Part shown: one piece after another, positions 50,612 to 58,241 of the stretch
Numbering within the stretch: position 1 is the stretch's first letter
Layout of the letters: every line of letters begins with the position of its first letter
NCBI GenBank assembly: GCA_964627445.1
Contig: CAZVJF010000001.1
Span: forward strand, 248,001 to 312,000
Direction: 5' to 3'
Length of the DNA stretch: 64,000 bases
Source of the DNA: Luteibaculum sp964627445
Lineage (GTDB): Bacteria; Bacteroidota; Bacteroidia; Flavobacteriales_D; Luteibaculaceae
The notes under the pieces: generated by a model
The model's database searches: none
Told to the model about the DNA's origin: nothing
Seen by the model: only the letters and a program-made list of their open reading frames with translations
Translations under genes and position numbers: made by a program

Positions 50612-52255
50612 CTACATCATGCCAGGCATGCCTCCACCCATTCCTGGATGACCATGGCCTCCTGCGGGCTCATCTTCTTCCTCCTCTGCAATTACGCACT
50701 CGGTAGTGAGTAACATACCGGCAATAGAAGCAGCGTTTTCTAGTGCTACGCGCGCTACCTTAGTAGGATCGATAACTCCTGCTTCGTAAAGGTTCTCGAA
50801 CGTCTCAAGACGTGCGTTGTATCCAAAGTCGTCTTTTCCTTCGCGTACTTTTTGTACTACGATAGAACCTTCTTGACCGGCATTTTCTACGATTTGACGC
50901 AAAGGCTCTTCAATAGCACGCTTCACGATAGCTACCCCAGTAGTTTCGTCTTCATTAACTCCGGTTAAGTTCTCTAGAATGTTTTGTACACGGATGAAAG
51001 CGGTTCCTCCACCAGGGATGATACCTTCTTCTACCGCTGCACGGGTTGCATGCAATGCATCATCTACACGGTCTTTTTTCTCTTTCATCTCTACCTCTGA
51101 GGCAGCACCTACATAAAGTACAGCAACACCCCCTGCAAGTTTTGCTAAACGCTCTTGCAACTTCTCTTTGTCGTAGTCTGAAGTGGTAGTTTCTATCTGC
51201 GCTTTAATTTGGTTAACACGCGCAGTGATATCTTCTTTGTTACCAGCACCATTTACGATGGTAGTGTTATCCTTATCGATGGTAATTTTCTCGGCTTGAC
51301 CCAGCTGATCTACCTCGGTATTCTCCAACTTGTAGCCACGCTCTTCTGAGATTACGGTACCGCCAGTTAGTACAGCGATATCTTCTAGCATTGCTTTTCT
51401 TCTATCCCCAAAACCAGGAGCTTTTACAGCAGCAATCTTAAGTGAACCGCGGATTTTGTTTACCACTAAGGTAGCTAGTGCTTCCCCTTCGATATCTTCA
51501 GCGATAATTAAAAGTGGCTTACCGGTTTGTACAGTTTTTTCCAGGATAGGAAGCAAATCCTTCATCGCAGAAATCTTCTTGTCGAAGATTAAGATGTAAG
51601 GGTTTTCTAGGTCGGTTACCATCTTCTCAGAGTCGGTAACGAAGTACGGAGAAAGGTAACCTCTATCGAATTGCATACCCTCTACTACTTCTACGGTAGT
51701 TTCGGTTCCTTTTGCTTCTTCAACAGTAATTACTCCTTCTTTTTTCACTTTTTCCATTGCCTCAGCAATCAACTTACCAATAGTGGCATCGTTGTTTGCA
51801 GAAATGGTAGCTACTTGCTCTATCTTGCTAAAGTCGTCTCCAACTTCTCTAGAGTTTTTCTTAAGCTCAGCAACAATGGCGTCTACGGCTTTGTCGATAC
51901 CACGCTTAAGATCCATTGGGTTAGCACCCGCAGCTACGTTCTTTAATCCTGCTGTTACAATAGCTTGTGCCAATACGGTTGCGGTTGTAGTACCGTCACC
52001 TGCAATATCAGCGGTTTTAGAAGCTACCTCTTTAAGCATTTGAGCACCCATATTTTCTACGGGATCTTTAAGCTCTATTTCTTTGGCCACAGATACCCCA
52101 TCTTTGGTTATGGATGGTGCACCAAATTTCTTATCGATAACTACATTACGTCCTTTTGGGCCTAGCGTTACCTTTACTGCGTCTGCAAGGGCATCAACCC
52201 CTTTTTTGAGACGATCTCTTGCATCTAAATTGAAATGGATTTCCTTAGAAGCCAT
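50612..52255 (-). CDS. groEL: Chaperonin GroEL
   Basis: The 547-residue subunit of the 60-kDa chaperonin. Family blocks include the ATP-site VTLGPKGRNVVIDK, GDGTTTATVLAQ, the apical VEGMQFDRGYLSPYFVTD, and the late VEEGIIPGGGTAFIR. The C-terminal tail is the Gly/Met-rich type (GMGGGMPGMM) with His residues before it. It folds proteins in the cytoplasm with GroES, encoded 45 bp upstream. No CIRCE element was seen in front of the operon, so heat control by HrcA is not indicated. Confidence 0.98.
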   Translation of the reverse strand: MASKEIHFNLDARDRLKKGVDALADAVKVTLGPKGRNVVIDKKFGAPSITKDGVSVAKEIELKDPVENMGAQMLKEVASKTADIAGDGTTTATVLAQAIVTAGLKNVAAGANPMDLKRGIDKAVDAIVAELKKNSREVGDDFSKIEQVATISANNDATIGKLIAEAMEKVKKEGVITVEEAKGTETTVEVVEGMQFDRGYLSPYFVTDSEKMVTDLENPYILIFDKKISAMKDLLPILEKTVQTGKPLLIIAEDIEGEALATLVVNKIRGSLKIAAVKAPGFGDRRKAMLEDIAVLTGGTVISEERGYKLENTEVDQLGQAEKITIDKDNTTIVNGAGNKEDITARVNQIKAQIETTTSDYDKEKLQERLAKLAGGVAVLYVGAASEVEMKEKKDRVDDALHATRAAVEEGIIPGGGTAFIRVQNILENLTGVNEDETTGVAIVKRAIEEPLRQIVENAGQEGSIVVQKVREGKDDFGYNARLETFENLYEAGVIDPTKVARVALENAASIAGMLLTTECVIAEEEEDEPAGGHGHPGMGGGMPGMM

Positions 52256-52300
52256 ATTTACTTTGGATTTTTCTTGTTAAAACTGAATTGTGAAATGTGC

Positions 52301-52576
52301 TTAAACGATGGCGAAAATATCGGACTCGCGCATGATAAGGTAGTCTTTACCTTCTACAGATAGCTCTGTACCAGCATACTTACCGTACAATACGCTATCA
52401 CCAACTTTTACGGTGATGGGCTCATCTTTTTTCCCATTTCCAACCGCAACTACAGTACCACGCTGTGGCTTTTCTTTCGCTGTGTCTGGGATAATAATTC
52501 CGCCTGCTGTTTTTTCTTCAGCAGCAGCTGGCTCAACCAAAACTCGGTCGCTTAGTGGTTTAACGTTTACTGACAT
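52301..52576 (-). CDS. groES: Co-chaperonin GroES
   Basis: The 91-residue lid of the GroEL chamber. The protein begins VKPLSDRVLVEP, has the mobile loop EEKTAGGIIIPDTAKEKPQ, and ends GKDYLIMRESDIFAIV. Length and motifs are standard. It is the first gene of the operon, with groEL 45 bp downstream. The secG terminator lies upstream at 52682, so the promoter should be in 52577-52680; GACGTTTG near 52603 on the minus strand is only a partial match. Confidence 0.98.
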   Translation of the reverse strand: MSVNVKPLSDRVLVEPAAAEEKTAGGIIIPDTAKEKPQRGTVVAVGNGKKDEPITVKVGDSVLYGKYAGTELSVEGKDYLIMRESDIFAIV

Positions 52577-52681
52577 AGTTATTTTTAATTATGAGTTAAA
52601 TGCAAACGTCAGCAGTATTGCATTATTTGTGCCAAACCCCAGAAAGGGCCTCTTGATGGAATTTTTGTCTTTGAGCAAAAA

Positions 52682-52716
52682 AAAATGTCAGTGTATCGCT
52701 GACACACTGACATTTT
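52682..52716 (-). terminator. Terminator after secG
   Basis: AAAATGTCAGTGT (52682-52694) and its complement (52704-52716) form a perfect 13-bp stem with a 9-nt loop. A-rich sequence at 52677-52685 supplies the U-tract in minus-strand RNA. Confidence 0.88.
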
Positions 52717-52740
52717 CTATAGAATATCTACTGCTAAATG

Positions 52741-53037
52741 CTACTGCACCGGTGGCGCTTGTTGCTGACCTTGTGGGAGCTCATCTCTAAACGTTTCTAC
52801 TTCATCGCTTGCACCGGAACCAGAGTTCATCGATGCAACCAAACTAAGCACCACAATAAAAATGGCTAAGCCCCAAGTAGCCTTTTCTAAAAAGTCGGTT
52901 GTTTTTTGAACACCACCCAACTGACTGGCCGATCCAAAGCTTGAGTCCAACCCACCCCCTTTAGGGTTTTGAATAAGAATAACCAATGCCAGCAATAAGC
53001 AAGCAACTATGATAAGTACAAAAAGGACGGTATTCAT
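52741..53037 (-). CDS. secG: Protein translocase subunit SecG
   Basis: SecG is a small inner-membrane part of the SecYEG channel. The 98-residue protein has a first helix (VLFVLIIVACLLLALVILIQ), the family motif NPKGGGLDSSFGS, and a second helix (GLAIFIVVLSLVASM), then a short Gln/Pro-rich tail. Its start overlaps the stop of the TPR gene by 4 bp. Position after lptE and a TPR gene is common in Bacteroidota. Confidence 0.95.
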   Translation of the reverse strand: MNTVLFVLIIVACLLLALVILIQNPKGGGLDSSFGSASQLGGVQKTTDFLEKATWGLAIFIVVLSLVASMNSGSGASDEVETFRDELPQGQQQAPPVQ

Positions 53038-54917
53038 GATTTCTTTTTCTCTTTAACTTCCAAAATTCGGTCGGCAAAGTAACTGCTTTTTTCTGGATAA
53101 TTCAATGCAAGCTGCTCGTAGGTGCGTATGGCCTTCTCGCGCTCGCCTTGCTGGGCGTATATCTTAGCCAAAGTCTCGGTTACATAGCTTTCCGAGTCTT
53201 CTATACTTTTTTTCCCCAAGGTAACCGGGTTAAAAAAGGCCGTTTTACCTGGATGCTCCTCAGGCGGTTTTGATATTCTGGGATTGGTATTGATGAAGCT
53301 TTCTATGATTTCGGCCGGGTTTTTATTGCCCTCGATACCCGCTTCAGCCCCAGACGCGTCCTCTTCCTTGATTTCAGCATCCAAAGTATGTTGGACTTGT
53401 TGCTCGGCTGGCTTCATCTCATCCTCTTTTTGCGCTGCCCCTCTTTCTTTAGGGGATGGAGAAGATGAATGCTCTGATACGGCATTAGCCCACCCCCCGC
53501 TCTGCTGCTGAGCAATCCAATCTGCCAAACTGGTTGCTGGCTTCGTAGTTGCAACAACGGGCGTCTCTTCCTCTTGCGACATTGCAACCGGTGCTTCTTG
53601 GGAATTTTCTAATTTCTCCTCTGCTTGTTCTTCATCCTGCAGCGCCTGCTTTAGTTGCGCTGCATGCATGGCTTCGTTTGCCAAAAGTTGATCTAAAAAC
53701 TCTCTATCTTTTTTTATGCTTTCCGCATCTTCCTCACCTTGGGTATGCAGTTTTGGCTCTTTTACTTTAAATTTTGCTTTCGCCTTTTTCTTTTTGGCTT
53801 TCTTTTTTTGCTTGCGCATTTGCTTTTGCTCGTCTTCTTCAGTTTTTTCTGGAAAACCTTTCATCTCAAAGCCACTAGGCTCCACCTGGGTTTCTAGTTC
53901 TAAATCAAGATCGTCTCCTGCCCAAGACCCAAAGGCTACACCAAGGTCTTCCCTTGGATTAAAGTCATCGGCTAAAGACTTCTGACCAATAGAAAAGTGA
54001 TGCCCTGCTTCTTCCTGGCTTTCCTCCTTATCAGGCGATAACGATTCGGAATCAGGTGGTGCAGGTATCCATGTATTACCAAATGGTGCCGAAATTTTAA
54101 TTACAGGTTCGGGTTCCTTCGGTGCGTTCTCAGATTCTGGGTTTTCACCCAAGGTATCCGCAGCACCAGACCGTTGCTCCTTGTTGTAATCCGACTCGCT
54201 CGCTGCTTTAGACCATTGCTGCTTTTGCTGGCTATCTATTTTCTCTACGCCAGAATAATCAAAGGGAACCCTACCCGATTGCCCATCATTTTTTTCCAAA
54301 CGATCTTCAAATTCATTTTCTCCATAGGGATCCGTAACCTGGATTTCAGAGTCATCCACACCCTCATTGCTTTCATCAATGTAGGTATCTAAACTCTGCC
54401 ATTTGGATAGTTCCTTCTGCTCTTCGGCATCCATCTTATCGCCACGAACCGAATCTAGGGGAACATCTTGTTCCAAATCGGTGTCATCTTCCGGCTGTGC
54501 TTCTGCAGCAGAAGATTCGTCACGCTCTTGGTCGCTATCGGTACTTTCAACCGAAGCAAAGGAACCAAACTCCTGAGTCTCGTTTAAAACCCATGGACTC
54601 AACTCCATGCCATCGGCACTGTCAACGGATTTTTCACCTTCTTCGGAGTCAAAGAAAACCGCTTCTTGCGAACTGGATGTGGGCAACGAATCGCTCAGCC
54701 ATTGTTGCAAAACGTATCTATTGCCAACATATACCGCCTTCTCGTTTACTGCCTGGTGTTGCAAGTCTTCATTAAACCGGCCCTGCGCCTTAAGCAACAG
54801 CATATGCCCCAAAGAGAAATACGGATGGCGCTCCAAAATAGCTTCCAGCGCTTCCATATCCGCATTGGTAATTCTATGCGGTTCGTTTAATAGCGTATGA
54901 AACCTGCTTTTATCCAT
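53034..54917 (-). CDS. Acidic low-complexity protein with terminal TPR
   Basis: The 627-residue protein has a conserved N-terminal helical part (~1-80, ILERHPYFSLGHMLLLKAQ), then ~430 residues of Glu/Ser/Asp/Gln-rich, probably disordered sequence with one Lys-rich patch (MRKQKKKAKKKKAKAKFK, ~355-375). The end (~560-627) is conserved and holds a TPR (ETLAKIYAQQGEREKAIRTYEQLALNYPEKS). No signal peptide is seen, so it is probably cytoplasmic. Similar proteins with conserved ends and a variable middle lie between lptE and secG in many Bacteroidota, but no function is known to me. The start is 1 bp after the lptE-like stop. Confidence 0.8.
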   Translation of the reverse strand: MDKSRFHTLLNEPHRITNADMEALEAILERHPYFSLGHMLLLKAQGRFNEDLQHQAVNEKAVYVGNRYVLQQWLSDSLPTSSSQEAVFFDSEEGEKSVDSADGMELSPWVLNETQEFGSFASVESTDSDQERDESSAAEAQPEDDTDLEQDVPLDSVRGDKMDAEEQKELSKWQSLDTYIDESNEGVDDSEIQVTDPYGENEFEDRLEKNDGQSGRVPFDYSGVEKIDSQQKQQWSKAASESDYNKEQRSGAADTLGENPESENAPKEPEPVIKISAPFGNTWIPAPPDSESLSPDKEESQEEAGHHFSIGQKSLADDFNPREDLGVAFGSWAGDDLDLELETQVEPSGFEMKGFPEKTEEDEQKQMRKQKKKAKKKKAKAKFKVKEPKLHTQGEEDAESIKKDREFLDQLLANEAMHAAQLKQALQDEEQAEEKLENSQEAPVAMSQEEETPVVATTKPATSLADWIAQQQSGGWANAVSEHSSSPSPKERGAAQKEDEMKPAEQQVQHTLDAEIKEEDASGAEAGIEGNKNPAEIIESFINTNPRISKPPEEHPGKTAFFNPVTLGKKSIEDSESYVTETLAKIYAQQGEREKAIRTYEQLALNYPEKSSYFADRILEVKEKKKS

Positions 54918-54918
54918 G

Positions 54919-55428
54919 TTACCAGCTGCCCACTGAGGCGTTAAATATTTCTTGGAGTAACTGATCGGTAATTTCTTCCGACAAACCCTCTTCTACCGTT
55001 GTAAAATTTTGTCCCGACTCAAAATCTACAAATCTTGAAAATCGTTTCTCAAAGTTCTTTTCGGGTTCATATTTATTAAAGTAGGTAACTTCCACGTCTA
55101 TAGTAAAACGATCTAAGGCCGCTGTTTGGTTACCCTGAGCCGCTACTGGTGTAGTTTCGTACCGCACAATGCTACCTGAAAAACGAATATCGCCATTGCG
55201 TTTTACAATATCTAATGGGGTTTGCGCCAACATTAAATCTTTTAGAGACTCCGTAAATGCCTGGTTGTAGGTGGGTGGCACCAAAGCTGCACTGCTGGTA
55301 AAAAAATCTACCGAAAAGGTTTTGGCATCGGCAGGAATATCGGCTCCCGAGAAGGAATACGATACCCTGCAGTCTTGCAACAAAACCGCCAATACCAGCA
55401 CCGCTATATATTTTAATGCGCTCTGCAT
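54919..55428 (-). CDS. lptE: LptE-like outer-membrane assembly lipoprotein
   Basis: The 169-residue product has a lipoprotein-like signal with Cys in VLLQDCRVSYSFSGADIP. The mature domain (SVDFFTSSAALVPPTYNQAFTESLKD, then strands through VEVTYFNKYEPEKNFEKRFSRFVDF) matches the Bacteroidota LptE family, which pairs with LptD to insert lipopolysaccharide in the outer membrane. It follows the sigma54-type regulator gene by 3 bp and precedes the TPR gene by 1 bp. Confidence 0.88.
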   Translation of the reverse strand: MQSALKYIAVLVLAVLLQDCRVSYSFSGADIPADAKTFSVDFFTSSAALVPPTYNQAFTESLKDLMLAQTPLDIVKRNGDIRFSGSIVRYETTPVAAQGNQTAALDRFTIDVEVTYFNKYEPEKNFEKRFSRFVDFESGQNFTTVEEGLSEEITDQLLQEIFNASVGSW

Positions 55429-55431
55429 GAA

Positions 55432-56658
55432 TTAATTCAAATCGTATTCCTTAATCTTTCTGTACAGCGTACGCTCCGATATTCCCAACTCCTTAGCTGC
55501 ACTTTTCCTTTTATTGTTGTGCTTGGCCAAGGCCTTTTGAATTAGGTCTTTCTCCGTATCCACCAAACTGTAGCGTTCCTCCACTTCTTCGTGTCTATCA
55601 AAATCGCTAGCCTCGCTTTTGGGTGGAAGTTGAAGCGGTGAGGAAGGTGCTGCCTCGCGATAACTCTCTGGCGCATGACCCTCGTAGTAGCTTACGGCAT
55701 CTGAACTGTACGCAGCACGTTCTGCCATATTGCCCTGTAAGATCAAGTGCTTCAGCTCGCTCATTTCCTTCTTGAGATCAAAAAGCACCTTGTACAAAAG
55801 CTCCCGCTCAGAAAAAGACTCTTTCCCCTCTTTTTGCTCCTGCGATAACACCATAGGAACTTGTTTCTTGTAAGAGGGCGGCAAATACTTTTCTAAGGTA
55901 GCAGCATCCACTTCGCGCTCCTGTTCCAGAATAGATATTTGCTCAGTAATATTCTTTAACTGACGGATATTTCCGGGCCAGCTGTATCGCAGCAAAATAT
56001 CCACCGCATCGGGCAACAGTTGTATGGGAGGCATGCGGTATTTGTCCGAAAAATCGGCCGCAAACTTGCGAAACAAAAGATGGATATCCTCACCGCGTTT
56101 ACGTAGGGGTGGAATTTCTATGGGCACCGAGTTTAAACGGTAATACAAATCCTCGCGAAACTTGCCTTTATGAATGGCTTCGCTCATATCCTCGTTGGTA
56201 GCGGCTATAATGCGCACATCGGTTTTGTGCACCTTGGAGCTTCCAACGCGCATGTACTCTCCGGTTTCCAACACCCTCAGCAAACGAACCTGGGTTTGCT
56301 GAGGCAATTCTGCAACCTCATCCAAGAAAATACTGCCGCCATTCGCCTCTTCAAAATAGCCCTTACGGCTATCTGTGGCACCCGTAAAGGAGCCCTTTTC
56401 GTGCCCAAACAGCTCGCTATCAATAGTTCCTTCGGGTATGGCTCCGCAGTTTACCGCAATGTATGGGTTGTGCTTTCGGTGCGAGTACTGGTGAATAATT
56501 TGCGGCATCACCTCTTTTCCCGAACCACTTTCTCCACTGACAAAAACAGATATATCGGTAGGCGCTACTTGCTTGGCTACCTCCAATGCCCGCAACAATA
56601 AGGGGTGCTCGCCAATAATGCCAAAGCGTTGTTTTATTTGATGAATTTCTGGATTCAT
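55432..56658 (-). CDS. Sigma54-dependent transcriptional activator without a receiver domain
   Basis: The AAA+ domain has Walker A GESGSGKE, the sigma54-contact loop GSFTGA (Ser in place of the more common Ala), Walker B GGSIFLDEVAELP and the R-finger block FREDLYYRLNSVPIEIPPLRKR. A Fis-type HTH closes the protein (NNKRKSAAKELGISERTLYRKIKEY). No N-terminal sensor domain is present, so control must come from a partner, from the ~110-residue middle, or from gene dosage. The ATG at 56658 is chosen: it overlaps the miaB stop by one base (TAATG), whereas an extension to 56697 would encode unrelated residues inside miaB. The neighbour lptE suggests an envelope link; this arrangement is common in the phylum. 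Confidence 0.93.
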   Translation of the reverse strand: MNPEIHQIKQRFGIIGEHPLLLRALEVAKQVAPTDISVFVSGESGSGKEVMPQIIHQYSHRKHNPYIAVNCGAIPEGTIDSELFGHEKGSFTGATDSRKGYFEEANGGSIFLDEVAELPQQTQVRLLRVLETGEYMRVGSSKVHKTDVRIIAATNEDMSEAIHKGKFREDLYYRLNSVPIEIPPLRKRGEDIHLLFRKFAADFSDKYRMPPIQLLPDAVDILLRYSWPGNIRQLKNITEQISILEQEREVDAATLEKYLPPSYKKQVPMVLSQEQKEGKESFSERELLYKVLFDLKKEMSELKHLILQGNMAERAAYSSDAVSYYEGHAPESYREAAPSSPLQLPPKSEASDFDRHEEVEERYSLVDTEKDLIQKALAKHNNKRKSAAKELGISERTLYRKIKEYDLN

Positions 56659-58076
56659 TATTTTACCAAGGTTCCAATTAAGGTTGCAGCCGTACAACGG
56701 TGCACGTGTACGTTCACATAATCGCCAGGTTGGGTATGTTCTTTAGGAAAAACCACCACGGTATTCTGCGAAGTTCTACCGAAATTCTCGTCTTTGTTTT
56801 TCTTGGATACGCCTTCTACCAATATTTTGTAGGTTTTTCCAACCATAGCCTCGTTGCGCAACAATGAGTGCTTCATTTGGAGGTCTACAATTTCTTTGAG
56901 TCTACGGCTTTTTACTTCCTCCGGCACATCATCCTCGTATTTGCGCTCAGCCAACGTTTTTGGGCGCTCCGAGTATTTATACATGTACGCGAAGTCGTAT
57001 TTCACTTCTTCCATCAGGCTCAAGGTCTCTTGATGTTCTTCCTCGGTTTCTCCGCAAAAACCGGTTATAATGTCGGTGCTTATCGCACAGTCTGGAATGT
57101 ATTTATTGATGGCTTCAATACGGTTCATGTACCACTCACGGGTGTAGCCACGGTTCATTTTCTTCAACACATCGCTATTCCCCGACTGCACAGGCAAGTG
57201 AATGTAATTGCAAATATTCTCGTACTTCGCCATTACCTTGAGCACGTCATCGGTCATGTCTTTGGGGTGGGATGTAGAGAAGCGAATACGCAACTCTGGG
57301 CTCACCTGCGCTACCATTTCCATAAGGCGCGCAAAGCTTACCACCTCTTCATCTGGGTTAATGACTTCGCCCTTTTTGGTGATGTTCCAACGGTAAGAGT
57401 CTACATTCTGCCCCAGTAAGGTAACCTCTTTGTAGCCTTTATCCACCAGCTCTTGTGCTTCAGCAACAATGCTTTTCGGATCGCGGCTACGCTCTCTTCC
57501 ACGTGTAAAAGGCACTACGCAGAACGTGCACATGTTATCGCATCCACGCATTATAGATACAAAAGCAGTAACGCCGTTCGAGTTGAGTTTTACAGGACTA
57601 ATGTCTGCGTAGGTCTCCTCGCGACTTAGTAGCACGTTTACCGCTTTTTGACCTTCCTCCACCTCATTGAGTAGCGTTGGAATATCGCGATACGCATCGG
57701 GTCCCACTACCAGGTCTACCAGCTTTTCTTCTTCGAGTAATTGCGATTTTAAACGTTCGGCCATACAACCCAAAACGCCCACTTTCAGAGCTGGGTTATT
57801 GCGCTTTAGCCGCTTAAAATGGTCTAGGCGATTGCGTACCGTTTGCTCTGCCTTGTCGCGAATAGAACAGGTATTCACCAAGATTAAATCCGCGTTATCA
57901 ATTTCCGATATAGTTTCGTAACCGTGCTCATTGAGAATGGATGCCACAATTTCACTGTCCGAGAAATTCATTGCGCAACCGTAGCTCTCTAAAAATAGTT
58001 TCTTAGAACCCTTATTTCCTTCTACCATAGTGGCAGTACCTTGTTCCTCCTCTGCCAACATTTGCTTCTCCTGCAT
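56658..58076 (-). CDS. miaB: tRNA-2-methylthio-N6-dimethylallyladenosine synthase
   Basis: MiaB methylthiolates i6A37 of tRNAs reading UNN codons. The UPF0004 domain has ESYGCAMNFSDSE, NTCSIRDKAE and GVLGCMAER with three Cys for one cluster. The radical SAM motif is MRGCDNMCTFCVVPFTRGRERSR. The TRAM domain ends the protein (KTYKILVEGVSKK). The longest frame begins with GTG at 58115, but a TAnnTTTG promoter (58096-58103) lies inside that extension, so the ATG at 58076 (MQEKQMLAEEEQ) is preferred, giving 472 residues. The gene starts the run miaB-sigma54 regulator-lptE-TPR-secG. Confidence 0.95.
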   Translation of the reverse strand: MQEKQMLAEEEQGTATMVEGNKGSKKLFLESYGCAMNFSDSEIVASILNEHGYETISEIDNADLILVNTCSIRDKAEQTVRNRLDHFKRLKRNNPALKVGVLGCMAERLKSQLLEEEKLVDLVVGPDAYRDIPTLLNEVEEGQKAVNVLLSREETYADISPVKLNSNGVTAFVSIMRGCDNMCTFCVVPFTRGRERSRDPKSIVAEAQELVDKGYKEVTLLGQNVDSYRWNITKKGEVINPDEEVVSFARLMEMVAQVSPELRIRFSTSHPKDMTDDVLKVMAKYENICNYIHLPVQSGNSDVLKKMNRGYTREWYMNRIEAINKYIPDCAISTDIITGFCGETEEEHQETLSLMEEVKYDFAYMYKYSERPKTLAERKYEDDVPEEVKSRRLKEIVDLQMKHSLLRNEAMVGKTYKILVEGVSKKNKDENFGRTSQNTVVVFPKEHTQPGDYVNVHVHRCTAATLIGTLVK

Positions 58077-58095
58077 ATCCAATAAAGCCTTTTTG

Positions 58096-58103
58096 CAAAA
58101 GTA
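58096..58103 (-). promoter_or_regulatory. Promoter -7 element for the miaB operon
   Basis: On the minus strand the sequence reads TACTTTTG, an exact TAnnTTTG, with TTTG of ATTTGACAG 22 bp further upstream as the -33 element. Transcription would begin close to 58090, just upstream of the chosen ATG at 58076. Confidence 0.65.
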
Positions 58104-58241
58104 CGATATCAGCACGAAATACTGTCAAATTGACATTTATTATACGCCCAAATAGAAACTTAAGCCCCCCATAATTCCGTTAAGCCCAGAAACAATATTT
58201 ATTATTGCTGTTTTTTAGCAGCACACATTAGCGATTATACG

